From NCBI GenBank assembly GCA_016125085.1, contig WGMM01000027.1, positions 62,001 to 126,000 on the forward strand: DNA of 64,000 nucleotides, read 5' to 3'. The position numbers were made by a program, and so were the translations under genes. Positions 1-8,921 of the stretch are shown piece after piece; the first letter of the stretch is position 1; each line of letters begins with the position of its first letter. The notes below the pieces were generated by a model. It saw only the letters and a list, made by a program, of their open reading frames with translations, had not been told where the DNA came from and did not search any database. This stretch comes from a bacterium. GTDB lineage: Bacteria; Planctomycetota; Planctomycetia; Isosphaerales; Isosphaeraceae.

Positions 1-595
1 CGTTCGAATCGACGATCTGACTGCCGAAGGTGCTGAAAAAGCCGGTCGTCGAAGCTGTTGCGTCACCTTCGAGCTTCGATGCGTCGGCGATCGAGATCGA
101 GGCAGTGGGTGTCGGACTGCCGACGGCAACACCGTTGAAGGCGTAATTCCTGGGCGCGACCGGATTGCCCGGCGAGCCATTGAATCCGAACGAAATGCTT
201 GCTCCCGGAGCGATCGTGGCGTTATAGCTCATGTTCTTGACAGTGAGCCGCGAACCGACCTTGCTGACGACGGAAGCGTTCCAGATCGAGTCGATTTTCG
301 GGTCGAAGTCCATCGCCAGCGTCCAGCCGTTGATCGAGGTCGTTCCGACGTTGGCGATCGTCATCTGGCCGGTGAATCCGGTTCCCCAATCCGCGGTTTT
401 CGCGAATGAAATCGTGACCAGCGGTGCGGTGAGCGTACCCACCGTGCCGCCACCCGGGTCGGCCATAACCAGCCTGCGCTCCAGGCCTTCGATACGCGGA
501 GTCCGGCGTGCGGCGTGCCGTTTGCGGGCAGAATCTGCCATGCCGAATGGACTTCGGAACGAACCGTATCGGGTCAGAATTTTTCGCGAATGCAT
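1..595 (-). CDS. Secreted carbohydrate-binding (CBM2) protein, 5' part only
   Basis: Partial leftward gene; its 3' end lies beyond base 1. I translated the minus strand directly. The ATG at 595 follows a GAGGAG ribosome site nine bases upstream. Residues about 20-45 are basic and end in LERRLVMA, a planctomycetal N-terminal motif found in exported proteins that lack a classical signal peptide. A CBM2-type module follows (TADWGTGFTGQMTIANVG, then INGWTLAMDF and SWNAS-like and APGASISFGFNGSPGN segments), with the tryptophans expected for cellulose or chitin binding. After it comes SISIADASKLEGDATAS, which resembles the start of a Calx-beta repeat. By family knowledge this is an extracellular polysaccharide-binding or surface protein; any catalytic domain would lie outside the window. 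A later ATG at 541 is possible. The gene is divergent from the sigma factor at 825. Confidence 0.8.
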   Translation of the reverse strand, partial: MHSRKILTRYGSFRSPFGMADSARKRHAARRTPRIEGLERRLVMADPGGGTVGTLTAPLVTISFAKTADWGTGFTGQMTIANVGTTSINGWTLAMDFDPKIDSIWNASVVSKVGSRLTVKNMSYNATIAPGASISFGFNGSPGNPVAPRNYAFNGVAVGSPTPTASISIADASKLEGDATASTTGFFSTFGSQIVDSN

Positions 596-824
596 ATCAA
601 GGTGCTCCTCTTCAGGAATATCGCGAATTTCGAAATCGATTTTCGCGAACGTCTGCGCAGGGGGCGAACTCGTCGCCTTGGCGCGGTAAGGTTCTCAGAT
701 CATCGGTGTCCATGCCTTACTGGGGATCGAAGAGAGGGAAGTCACGTGAACCACTCAGGTCATCCGAACGTAACTTGTCAGGGTGAGGACGAAACCTTAA
801 CCTGAATTCTGGAGAATCGAAAAA

Positions 825-1457
825 ATGATTCTCAGTCCCTCGGAGTCTGTCGGAATGAGTGCATCGGGTAATCTGGATACCAGCACGACGCTGCTGCGCA
901 AGCTCCGTCAGCATCCGCCGAACGAACATGCCTGGAACACATTCGTCGATAAATACGGCCGCCTGATTTTCGGTTGGGCTCGGCATTGGGGCCTTAGTCC
1001 GGAGGATTCGGAGGATTTGACGCAAAGCGTCTTGATGGACCTGGCTCGTCAAATGAGCGAATTCAGCTATGACCCACGACTTCGCTTTCGTGGCTGGCTG
1101 CACACGCTCACTTTCCGCAAATGGCGGCGATTTCTTTCGGACCGAAACAGAAACCGGGCCGGGTCAGACGACATCGCCCTTGAGAACGCTTCGACTCCCG
1201 AAGCCCACAAGGACTTTCTCGCCCGGCTTCAGGTCGATTCCGAACGAGAACTTCTGGCAATGGCCAAAGAAAAGGTACGTGCCCGCGTTCAGCCCAAAAC
1301 CTGGGAAGCCTTCCGGCTGACGGCTCTTGAGAATTTGTCAGGTGCCGAAGCGGCGACGCGTCTGCGCATGAAGGTCGGTTCCGTGTTCGTCGCGCGGAGC
1401 AAAGTGCAGCGAATGATTCAGGACGAATACCGGCAGCTTCTGGACGAATCGGATTGA
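825..1457 (+). CDS. ECF-type RNA polymerase sigma factor
   Basis: 210 aa. The region-2 segment (SPEDSEDLTQSVLMDLARQM, then FSYDPRLRFRGWLHTL) has the FxYDPxxxFRxWLxT signature of planctomycetal ECF sigma factors. A region-4 helix-turn-helix lies near residues 165-200 (LSGAEAATRLRMKVGSVFVA). It would direct RNA polymerase to a small set of promoters. The start has a GGAG about ten bases upstream; a second ATG ten codons on is possible. A zinc-finger Ser/Thr kinase gene follows 77 bases downstream, an arrangement typical of the ECF groups linked to kinases, so the kinase is the likely regulator. No classical membrane anti-sigma factor is present. Confidence 0.85.
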   Translation: MILSPSESVGMSASGNLDTSTTLLRKLRQHPPNEHAWNTFVDKYGRLIFGWARHWGLSPEDSEDLTQSVLMDLARQMSEFSYDPRLRFRGWLHTLTFRKWRRFLSDRNRNRAGSDDIALENASTPEAHKDFLARLQVDSERELLAMAKEKVRARVQPKTWEAFRLTALENLSGAEAATRLRMKVGSVFVARSKVQRMIQDEYRQLLDESD

Positions 1458-1534
1458 TGCGTCACGTGAGTCACATAGGGTGCGTAAGAAGTCCTGATCT
1501 TTGATTCGATCGGACCGGCAGCTCTGAGGTTCGC

Positions 1535-2695
1535 ATGATTTCGCAATGCCCTGATGACCGTGCCCTGGAAACGCTACTGGAGGCCGGGGACTTACCCGAT
1601 ACCGGAAGGTCGGCGATCGAGGCGCATCTGGATCATTGCGTGCGCTGTCAGGACCGGCTCGTGGCACTGGCTGGATCGACGGATCTGTCAGGACTGGAAG
1701 ATGATACGCCGCCCTTTGATGAATCGCCCAGTCAGGAATTTCTCGATTCGCTCAAACGCCAGATTTCCCTTGCGACCACCATTGACATGCCCGTCACGGG
1801 TAATGAGGCCGTGCGTTTCGTCCTCGATGGGTCTTCGCAAAACTGGCCTGAAATTCCCGGGTTCGAAATCATCGAAGTGATCGGTCGGGGAGGAATGGGT
1901 ACGGTTTATAAGGCGATCCAGAAAGGTATCGACCGAGTCGTCGCTGTGAAGGTCGTCGCTCTTGGCGATTCTCCGAACGATGCACGCGAACGCGCGCGTC
2001 GAGGGGCGACGCTGCTGGCGAGTATGGATCATCCGCACATCGTTCGAATTCACCATGTCGGGCAGGAGCCGGGATTCGTGTTCGGCGTGCTCGAATATGT
2101 CGCTGGTGGAGACCTCAAAAAAGCTTTGAGGGAAGGACCTTGGCCGATCGGGCGTGCCGTCGTCTTCATGGAGACGCTCGCCCGGGTCGTCGGTCATTTG
2201 CATGAGAGGGGCATCGTCCATGCCGACCTCAAACCCGCGAACGTGCTCATGGCGGGGCCAGTCACTCCCAAACTGGCCGACTTCGGAATCGCCAAAAGCC
2301 TTACGCCGGGTACGAGAGTCGATCCTGCCGTGATCGGCGGCACACTTCCATATATGGCCCCGGAGCAGTTCGGCGATACTCGGGAAAACCTGGCACCTGC
2401 AACGGATGTGCATGCCCTGGGCGTAATTTTGCATGAACTTCTCACAGGCCGGTCGCCATTCGATGCACGCCCGAGGTCCACTATTCCAGTTCGGATTCAG
2501 ACATTACGTCCCCCGGCTCCTTCTTCGATCCGGGCCGGTATTCCGCCATCACTCGATGCGATCGTTTCGAAAAGTCTTGAGAAAGAACAATCTGGCCGAT
2601 TTCCTGACGCTTCGGCGATGGCCGACGCCCTCAAAATATTGATCGAAAGCCGGCGAGGAAAATCACCCGCCTCGCCTTCGATCGAGAAGAATTAA
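1535..2695 (+). CDS. Cytoplasmic Ser/Thr protein kinase with N-terminal zinc-finger-like motif
   Basis: 386 aa. An anti-sigma-like zinc-binding motif lies near residues 31-38 (HLDHCVRC). The kinase domain covers about 110-370, with glycine loop GRGGMGTVYKA near 117-127, the ATP lysine in AVKV near 139, catalytic loop HADLKPANV near 229-237 and DFG at 249-251. The usual HRD is HAD, so this is a non-RD kinase, not activated through the standard arginine contact. There is no transmembrane segment after the kinase domain. It sits directly behind an ECF sigma gene on the same strand, and probably controls that sigma factor by binding, phosphorylation or both (inference). The start has a GAGG just upstream. 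Confidence 0.88.
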   Translation: MISQCPDDRALETLLEAGDLPDTGRSAIEAHLDHCVRCQDRLVALAGSTDLSGLEDDTPPFDESPSQEFLDSLKRQISLATTIDMPVTGNEAVRFVLDGSSQNWPEIPGFEIIEVIGRGGMGTVYKAIQKGIDRVVAVKVVALGDSPNDARERARRGATLLASMDHPHIVRIHHVGQEPGFVFGVLEYVAGGDLKKALREGPWPIGRAVVFMETLARVVGHLHERGIVHADLKPANVLMAGPVTPKLADFGIAKSLTPGTRVDPAVIGGTLPYMAPEQFGDTRENLAPATDVHALGVILHELLTGRSPFDARPRSTIPVRIQTLRPPAPSSIRAGIPPSLDAIVSKSLEKEQSGRFPDASAMADALKILIESRRGKSPASPSIEKN

Positions 2696-2898
2696 AGCCA
2701 AGTTTTAGATGGCGTAAAGGTCGCCAGAAGAGGCTTTAAAAAGCTGGTTTTTGCGTTAAAGAGTCGGAACTTTTCCGATATGGTAAAGAGATTGTGCGGG
2801 TTATGCCGATTTTGATGTAAGTATGACCTGTCCGGGCTATCTCCCAGATTGTGCTGCTAAATGGGGAAGTTTCGGAGAGATCGGGAACTGAACGGCTC

Positions 2899-4893
2899 AT
2901 GACGATGCGACGAACCTTGGCCATGCTGGTGCTGGTGATCGGAGGCATCGCCCAAAATGGCTTTGCCCAGATCGATCCGCCTGGCAGCGGAATCCCGGTG
3001 GCTGCCCCTCCAGGTGCGGTTCCTCTGGACATTGCGCCTTTGGAAAGTTCGATTTCTCCGTTCAGCGAGCCCATGGGCATACAGGAAGCTCCCGGCTCGG
3101 ACTTGCTGGATTCCCGGGATCTGGTCCTGCAGCCAGGCCTGGCGAAGTCGCCTGAAAGGATCTCGCTCGACCCGGTAGCCGGAAAGCTCGATTCTTCCAG
3201 ATTCGGTGCCGTCAGCGGGGCCACTGCTCAATTCCAGGTTCCTCTTGGTCAGGGCCGAATCCTGACTTTGAAGGAGGACTTGACGGACGGAAAAGATGAG
3301 CCGTTTCTTGCCATCGGCAACCCTGGCATTCTGGATGTGGCCATCATTTCTGATCGGCAATTGCGGCTCACGGGCATCCGGGTCGGTGTGACGGATCTCT
3401 CGGTCACTACGGCCAAAGGGGAAACGACGCACTACGAAATTCAGGTTCTGGCGGATCTGGTCACCCTGCAGAAGAAAATTCGAATCACATTTCCTGAAGC
3501 GAGCGTGCACCTCTCGCAAATTCAGAACAACGTGATCGTCGAGGGGCAGGCGCGCAGCCAGTTGCAGGTCACTCAGATCATCGCAATGGTGTCGGCCTAT
3601 CTGGACGCCATGTCAGCCATGCAGCGGCTTACGGCACGCACTAACGCGGGTGGCGGGGCGATGAATGCAATGGATGCCGCAGCTTTGTCCTCGGCTGCCG
3701 GGGCTGGGTCCTCAGGCGGATCGGGCGACGGGCTGGGAGCGATCTCGGGGGTGGTCGGAGGAGCGACGGAACCGGGCGATGTTCCAGGTCAGATTCAACC
3801 TGGACAATTTTCAGGATCTGGAGATGCCGATGCGTTCGTCACAACCGGAAGACCTTCGCAGGTGACAGGCGCTCTGCCGAACGCGTCGATCGTCAACCTT
3901 TTGAAAGTGCCGACTTCGCAGCAGGTGATGCTCAAGGTTCGGATCGCTGAGGTCAACCGCACAGGGCTTCGCGACATCGGTGCGAATTTTCTGGCGATTG
4001 ACGAAGCGAATCGAGCGATCTTCGGAACGCAAATCGCCGGATCCGTTACGGGCGGGGGGATTGCCGCGGGCAATTCGCTCTTAGGTGAAGTGTCGACACC
4101 AATCAGCCCACTGGGTAACCGGGGCGGCACGACCGTCTTCGGCATCTTCCAGAACGCGAATTTCGAAATGCCGCTGAACGCTCTTCGTCGCAACGGCCTT
4201 CTCAAGATCCTGGCCGAGCCGAATCTGGTGGCGATGTCGGGCCAGCCTTCGAACTTTCTCGTCGGTGGCGAGTTCCCCGTTCCCGTTCCTCAGGTCGGGG
4301 CCTCAGGTGTGGCACCGACCATCACGGTTCAGTTCAAGCAGTTCGGCGTGCGGCTCGGCTTCATACCCTATGTGCTTGACGACGAAACGCTCCGGTTGAC
4401 CGTCGCCCCTGAGGTCAGCGAAATCGACTTCGCGATCTCGGTGTCGCTCGTTTCCGGCGGTTCGCCCGTTCCGGGGCTGAACGTGCGACGGAGCTTGTCG
4501 ACAGTCGAAATGAAACACGGGCAGACACTTGCGATCGCCGGCCTGCTGTATCTGAAAATGGACGGCACGACTGACCGGGTTCCAGGCCTGGGCGATCTGC
4601 CGATCTTGGGCCCTTTCTTCTCGAACACTTCCAATGAACGGATCGAGAAGGAACTGGTCATACTGATCACGCCATACATCGTCGAACCGATGGAATCGGA
4701 CCAGGTGCCCCCCGTTCCCGGATCGGATGTCGGGGAGCCGACGGACTGGGAGCTTTACTTCCTCAACCGGATCGAAAGCCGCAAGGGCGTGGATTTTCGA
4801 TCGACGACGGCCTGGGACAATGCCCAGGAGAAGCTGTATCTGATGAAGATGCAGAAAAAGGTCCTCAAGGGCGAAGTGGGATTCAGCGACTGA
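2899..4893 (+). CDS. cpaC: Tad pilus outer-membrane secretin (CpaC/RcpA)
   Basis: 664 aa from the ATG at 2899; the reading frame is open to a GTG at 2851, but the signal peptide (RRTLAMLVLVIGGIAQNGFA) fits the 2899 or 2905 start. An N-terminal BON/pilus domain includes the stretch GNPGILDVAIISDRQLRLTG near 145-165. A Gly/Ala/Ser-rich linker near 260-315 follows. The C-terminal secretin domain shows ILAEPNLVAMSGQPSNFLVG and the GLNVRRSLSTVEMKHGQTLA signature. It forms the outer-membrane channel through which Flp pilin filaments leave the cell. It is the first gene of a rightward trio with the OmpA/CpaD-like gene and tadD, and faces the leftward tad cluster. Confidence 0.93.
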   Translation: MTMRRTLAMLVLVIGGIAQNGFAQIDPPGSGIPVAAPPGAVPLDIAPLESSISPFSEPMGIQEAPGSDLLDSRDLVLQPGLAKSPERISLDPVAGKLDSSRFGAVSGATAQFQVPLGQGRILTLKEDLTDGKDEPFLAIGNPGILDVAIISDRQLRLTGIRVGVTDLSVTTAKGETTHYEIQVLADLVTLQKKIRITFPEASVHLSQIQNNVIVEGQARSQLQVTQIIAMVSAYLDAMSAMQRLTARTNAGGGAMNAMDAAALSSAAGAGSSGGSGDGLGAISGVVGGATEPGDVPGQIQPGQFSGSGDADAFVTTGRPSQVTGALPNASIVNLLKVPTSQQVMLKVRIAEVNRTGLRDIGANFLAIDEANRAIFGTQIAGSVTGGGIAAGNSLLGEVSTPISPLGNRGGTTVFGIFQNANFEMPLNALRRNGLLKILAEPNLVAMSGQPSNFLVGGEFPVPVPQVGASGVAPTITVQFKQFGVRLGFIPYVLDDETLRLTVAPEVSEIDFAISVSLVSGGSPVPGLNVRRSLSTVEMKHGQTLAIAGLLYLKMDGTTDRVPGLGDLPILGPFFSNTSNERIEKELVILITPYIVEPMESDQVPPVPGSDVGEPTDWELYFLNRIESRKGVDFRSTTAWDNAQEKLYLMKMQKKVLKGEVGFSD

Positions 4894-4917
4894 CGTCAGT
4901 CGTCGGGAGTATCAGCC

Positions 4918-5808
4918 ATGGAAGCGTCTCGCGAGTCGTACGAAATCAGGTTCCGTCATGGCCTTCTCCGGGTTGCGATTTGCGTTCTGGGCGTGTCGGC
5001 GAATTCGGCCCTGGCGCAAATGCACGGCGATGGCGTGTCCAGCGGAATTCCGTATCTGACTCCTCGCTATGAACAGGAGCCTGTGTCTGGCCTGCCGCCT
5101 CTGCCTTTCGCCGCCAGGGGAACGCCGCCGGAGCCCGGTTTCAGGCCCGATTTCGCGATGACGGAATTGCCCTTGCGCGGAAGGCACCAGGATTGTATTT
5201 GCGGCAAGAAGTCGCTCGTCCGGAAAGTCTTGCGGAAGAAATGCCGCATCCACCCCGACATTCCGCCGACCTTCGTCCCGAATCCCTATCAGGAAAAGGT
5301 GCACGGCGCACAATTGTACGAGATCCTGAACACTCAAGTTCGCAATCACGACGCCACTCGGCAGATCCTCAATCATTATGATTTCGTCGACGATTCCGCT
5401 GAATTGAATTTCGCAGGCAAGAGAAAGCTGATGCGGATCGCTCAGGGGTCGCAGTCGAATTTCGCTCCGATCGTCGTGGAAGCCACACCCCGGCAACCTG
5501 GCCTGGACACTTCTCGCCGTGAGCGTCTCACGCAGGATATCGTCGCTTTGGGTTTGCCGATCCCACCGGAGCGTGTGATCGTCGGTCAATCCTACCAGCA
5601 AGGTTTACGCGGTACCGAAGCGATGGTGCTTTATCCCGGATCGCTCCAGCACCTGATGCAGGGCGGCGGTGGTGGTGGCGCGATGGGCGGCGGCATCAAC
5701 AATTCCGGCTTGATGGGCACATCTGGAATGGGTGGCGGCAGTACGGGCGGCACCAGTTCAGGCGGGAGTATGGGTGGCGGCAGCCTCGGTGGCGGCAGCG
5801 GGTTCTGA
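4918..5808 (+). CDS. Exported OmpA/CpaD-like Tad pilus protein with Gly-rich tail
   Basis: 296 aa with a signal peptide (LLRVAICVLGVSANSALAQ) and a GGGAG-like ribosome site eight bases before the ATG. The middle (about 155-235) reads YDFVDDSAELNFAGKRKL, then IVVEATPRQPGLDTSRRERL and GLRGTEAMVLYPGSLQHL. This resembles the OmpA-like C-terminal fold and the CpaD/RcpB pilus proteins, where a [ST]A.LN..G..KL motif is followed by a folded repeat. The last 45 residues are almost only Gly, Ser and Met. It lies between the secretin and TadD, the slot where CpaD would be expected, so a periplasmic or outer-membrane accessory role for the secretin is the best inference. Family assignment is not certain. 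Confidence 0.6.
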   Translation: MEASRESYEIRFRHGLLRVAICVLGVSANSALAQMHGDGVSSGIPYLTPRYEQEPVSGLPPLPFAARGTPPEPGFRPDFAMTELPLRGRHQDCICGKKSLVRKVLRKKCRIHPDIPPTFVPNPYQEKVHGAQLYEILNTQVRNHDATRQILNHYDFVDDSAELNFAGKRKLMRIAQGSQSNFAPIVVEATPRQPGLDTSRRERLTQDIVALGLPIPPERVIVGQSYQQGLRGTEAMVLYPGSLQHLMQGGGGGGAMGGGINNSGLMGTSGMGGGSTGGTSSGGSMGGGSLGGGSGF

Positions 5809-5850
5809 GCCCGACGAATGGATTTTTCACGTGTAAAAGGGCTTTCGCCG

Positions 5851-6741
5851 ATGTCGTACCAGATCGCCTGCTCAGTCGGAATCCATAAGATACTCAAGTA
5901 TCGAGCGTTCGGCTCGTCTATCCTTGCCGCATGCTTCGCTCTGGCGTTGGCAGGTTGCGGCTCGGGCTATCGGGAACTCGCTTCGAACGGCCTTCAGGCA
6001 GGCGACGCCGACCCGATGGGCAAGGCGAAGCTCAATGCGAGCCAGCAGGTCGACGTGTATTTCACCCTGGGCAGAAACGCCGAGGGACAAAATAACATTC
6101 AGGAAGCTGTGCGGATGTATGAGTCGGTCCTGGCCAAACAGCCCAAATCGGGCGAGGCCCACTGGCGGCTTGCGATTTGCCTGGATAAGTCAGGCAATTT
6201 CGACAAATCCGATTCACACTATGCTCAGGCGATCGAGAGTGCTCCTGGCAATCCTTACATTTTTGCGGATTACGGGTACAGCCTGGCTTTGAAAGGCCGA
6301 TATCGCGAGGCGGAGCAGCAACTGCGGCAGGCGATCGCCCTGAAGCCCGACCTGCAGCGGGCGCATAACAACCTGGGGATCGTACTGGCCCAGGGCTCCA
6401 AACTTGAGGAATCCCTGCAGCATTTCCGGCTCGGAGGTTCGAATGTGGTGGACGCCCACTGGAATCTTGGTCAGACTTTGATTGCCCAGTCACGCTGGGA
6501 CGAAGCCCGCGGCGAATTCCAGCACATCCTGGCGCTCAACCCGGACGATCGCAATGCGAAAACCGAAATATCGGGGCTGGATCGTCTGGTTGCGAAGATG
6601 GAGCGGATAAACCAGTCCCCCGGGAACATAGCCACGCCAAATCATGCGGCCGATTCAGGCTTGATGCGGGCATCAGCCACGGTTCCCCAAACGAAGTCGA
6701 ATCAAGATTCCGTGGTTCGATCGCATCATTCGACCAGGTAA
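5851..6741 (+). CDS. tadD: TPR lipoprotein, TadD-like pilus assembly factor
   Basis: 296 aa from the ATG at 5851, which has AAGGG upstream; an ATG at 5818 is in frame but has no ribosome site. A lipoprotein signal with lipobox LAGC ends at about residue 38. At least four tetratricopeptide repeats follow (for example DVYFTLGRNAEGQNNIQEAV and YIFADYGYSLALKGRYREAE), ending near residue 245, then a Ser/Thr/Asn-rich tail. TadD proteins act in the periplasm as scaffolds for the Tad secretion machine and pilotins for the secretin. Its 3' end overlaps the convergent tadG gene by 16 bases, so there is no room for separate terminators. Confidence 0.85.
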   Translation: MSYQIACSVGIHKILKYRAFGSSILAACFALALAGCGSGYRELASNGLQAGDADPMGKAKLNASQQVDVYFTLGRNAEGQNNIQEAVRMYESVLAKQPKSGEAHWRLAICLDKSGNFDKSDSHYAQAIESAPGNPYIFADYGYSLALKGRYREAEQQLRQAIALKPDLQRAHNNLGIVLAQGSKLEESLQHFRLGGSNVVDAHWNLGQTLIAQSRWDEARGEFQHILALNPDDRNAKTEISGLDRLVAKMERINQSPGNIATPNHAADSGLMRASATVPQTKSNQDSVVRSHHSTR

Positions 6742-8246
6742 GGCGATTGGGAAGTCTGCCAGCCGACATCCGTCGCAGTAATGTTCAGCTGGCCGCCTCC
6801 TGAAAGTGCAAATCTTGAAACCGCCAAGGGATAGGAGATGTTCGTGACCCCGTTTCCGCCGACTGAGAACGCTGCCCATTTCGCATAGACGATTCCTGAA
6901 ATCGAGCATGAAGCCCCAGAGCCTGGCGAAACCACCAGATCATTCTGATTTCGTCTGCGTTGAAAGACGACCAGCCGGTAAAATGGGGAGCTTGGGTCAG
7001 TGATTCCGGTCAGGCTGACGTTATTGTTCGATCCGCCGGAAGTGATCGAGAACCATGAGAAAGATGCACCGCCTTCACTCGAATTTTCAGGCGTGAACTT
7101 GCAGGAGTTGTCCGTTGGATTGACGACAGTGGAATTGAGTGGGCCGTCGGCGATGTCTTTCGCGCCAGGCGAATTTCCACCGAAGTTGCTGCTGGTCATG
7201 TAAATCATGACGTTGGATCCGGTGACGCTGCCGTTGATTCGGAAACCTGTGTTGCTGCCGCTTGGCGCAATAATGTAAACGCCTGGATTGAGCGTGAGGC
7301 GGCCACCCGGATTCACGCTGATGTCACCATAGATTCCCGGGCTGATGGTGCGGTTCTGCCCGTTCGTGACCGATACGGTCGTCCGTTGATTCGCAGCTTT
7401 TGACCAATCCGCAGTAGGAATCGCAGTCGTGCCAGCAGGGGTCGTGTTGGAAGCGTTCGGAATCGGCAAAGTCGCCAGGGGGTCCGGAAGAACACGTCTC
7501 AGGTTGGCGATCAAGGGATTAGGGCCTCCACTCGAATAATTCGAAATGGACCCGATTCCCGAAGAAATGACACCACCGCGCACCGAGATCTTTCGGGCTC
7601 GAATCGCATTGTTGGAACCGAGAGAAATGCCATAACCGGAAAGATTGAGGTTGACCGTATTTCCGAACTGATCGACTCCGCCGCGACCTGAATTGGTGAG
7701 GATCGCCCCGTCGATTCGCAGAGTGGAATTACCGCTCATGGAAATACCGGAATCGGCGCACGGATCAAGTGCAAGGATCGACTCGATCTCATCATCATTG
7801 TCCAGGCCGGAAACGGCCCGGGCGGTCACTCGACTCGGTCCGATAAAACCTACGATCGGTGCGAAAATGCCCTGAATGTTCGCGCTGACGATCACTTCGT
7901 AAAAATTGGAATTTCCCGCATAAGGTCCCGACAATGGCGGGTTGTTGATCGTATCGATCGTGCCGAGATTCCAGCCGAGCACGTTACTTGAGCTCAAATT
8001 GAATGCTCGTATCACGTTGGCCTGGGTAAGTTGCTGAGTCGGCGTGAAACCTCGATTGGCCCGTTGCGTCACGGAAATGGCGACGGCGTCGGCAGTGGCT
8101 TGAAGGAGACGCCTCGTTTCCATCGCCTGACCGATGTCGATCGTGAGAGCGAAGAATCCGAAAAAGCAAGGCATCAACAATGCCACAAGCATCAGGGCGA
8201 CACCTCGACGGTGCGTAATCGGTTTCGCGAGTTCGTGCAGGATCAT
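6726..8246 (-). CDS. tadG: TadG-like pilus assembly protein, copy A
   Basis: 506 aa. The N-terminus has the Tad-type hydrophobic helix (RRGVALMLVALLMPCFFGFF, then ALTIDIGQAMETRRLLQATA), cut-and-anchor style like TadE/TadG pseudopilins. The rest is a large extracytoplasmic domain rich in Asn, Ser and Gly, with motifs shared by two paralogs in the window: ALDPCADSGISMSGNSTLRI, GILTNSGRGGVDQ-like, SPGIYGDISVNPGGRLTLNP and FQRRRNQNDL. TadG proteins are thought to sit at the base or tip of the Flp fibre. It is the last gene of module A (tadC-tadE-tadE-tadG). It differs clearly from copies B and C, which are nearly twins. Confidence 0.85.
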   Translation of the reverse strand: MILHELAKPITHRRGVALMLVALLMPCFFGFFALTIDIGQAMETRRLLQATADAVAISVTQRANRGFTPTQQLTQANVIRAFNLSSSNVLGWNLGTIDTINNPPLSGPYAGNSNFYEVIVSANIQGIFAPIVGFIGPSRVTARAVSGLDNDDEIESILALDPCADSGISMSGNSTLRIDGAILTNSGRGGVDQFGNTVNLNLSGYGISLGSNNAIRARKISVRGGVISSGIGSISNYSSGGPNPLIANLRRVLPDPLATLPIPNASNTTPAGTTAIPTADWSKAANQRTTVSVTNGQNRTISPGIYGDISVNPGGRLTLNPGVYIIAPSGSNTGFRINGSVTGSNVMIYMTSSNFGGNSPGAKDIADGPLNSTVVNPTDNSCKFTPENSSEGGASFSWFSITSGGSNNNVSLTGITDPSSPFYRLVVFQRRRNQNDLVVSPGSGASCSISGIVYAKWAAFSVGGNGVTNISYPLAVSRFALSGGGQLNITATDVGWQTSQSPYLVE

Positions 8247-8417
8247 GAGACGTTGGACTCACTAGCGAGAGGACATTCTGCCATTCCTGACGAGTTCGGT
8301 GCCTCATTCATGGTTCGAATGGAGTCGCAATGATTGAGGGGCATTTCTACGTCGGATCGTTGTGTCATTTCGATCGGTATTCATGACATGAGAGGTTTCG
8401 GATCTTTTCCAGCCTCG

Positions 8418-8900
8418 CTAATGCACGATGATTTGCCTGCTTACCCCTCTTAACGTCAAAATGCTCATCGTCATCGGGCGTAACAGCGACGGTGTCCAGG
8501 GCATTTCGGCAGTGACCACGACCGGTTCTCCGGCCGCGTTCGAAGCTGAAGGCCACGTAACCGTAAGGGTTACTTCGTCGGACGGCAACCCTGTGCCATG
8601 CCTTCGAGCAATATTGGCGATCGTGCCGGATCCGGAAAGTGTCGTTGTGACTGTGATCGGTCCCCAAGGACCTCCATCGTGGCTGGAGAGCGCTTTCGGT
8701 CCATGAACGGCAGCCGTGCGAGCGACACGATCCGCCAGGTAATTCAGCGCCTCGCTGCGGAACGCCGCGATCGAAAAATCGAGCAGGAAAATGAGGAAGG
8801 TAAGAAGTACCGAGAGGGAGATCGCAGCTTCGACGAGCGCTGCACCTCGTCGGCTTCGGTTCCTCCTTCGTTCGAGCGATGCAAGATTGCGTGCGATCAT
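8418..8900 (-). CDS. TadE-like pseudopilin, module A, second
   Basis: 160 aa. The N-terminal helix RRGAALVEAAISLSVLLTFL carries the Glu five residues after the cleavage-like Gly, as in TadE pseudopilins cut by the prepilin peptidase. The body is a small beta-rich domain ending in LTLRGVSRQIIVH. It should form part of a minor pilin complex with its neighbour TadE (8922-9452) and TadG. It lies 21 bases after the neighbour's stop and 171 bases before tadG. Its counterpart in module C (14472-14951) has the same length and ends the same way, showing that the whole block was duplicated. Confidence 0.85.
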   Translation of the reverse strand: MIARNLASLERRRNRSRRGAALVEAAISLSVLLTFLIFLLDFSIAAFRSEALNYLADRVARTAAVHGPKALSSHDGGPWGPITVTTTLSGSGTIANIARRHGTGLPSDEVTLTVTWPSASNAAGEPVVVTAEMPWTPSLLRPMTMSILTLRGVSRQIIVH

Positions 8901-8921
8901 GGTATCACTCCGATGGACATA

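Noticed and set aside
231..805. Rightward open frames of 92-152 codons
   Set aside because: They are antisense to the CBM2 gene, whose minus-strand translation has clear CBM2 features and a ribosome site at its start.
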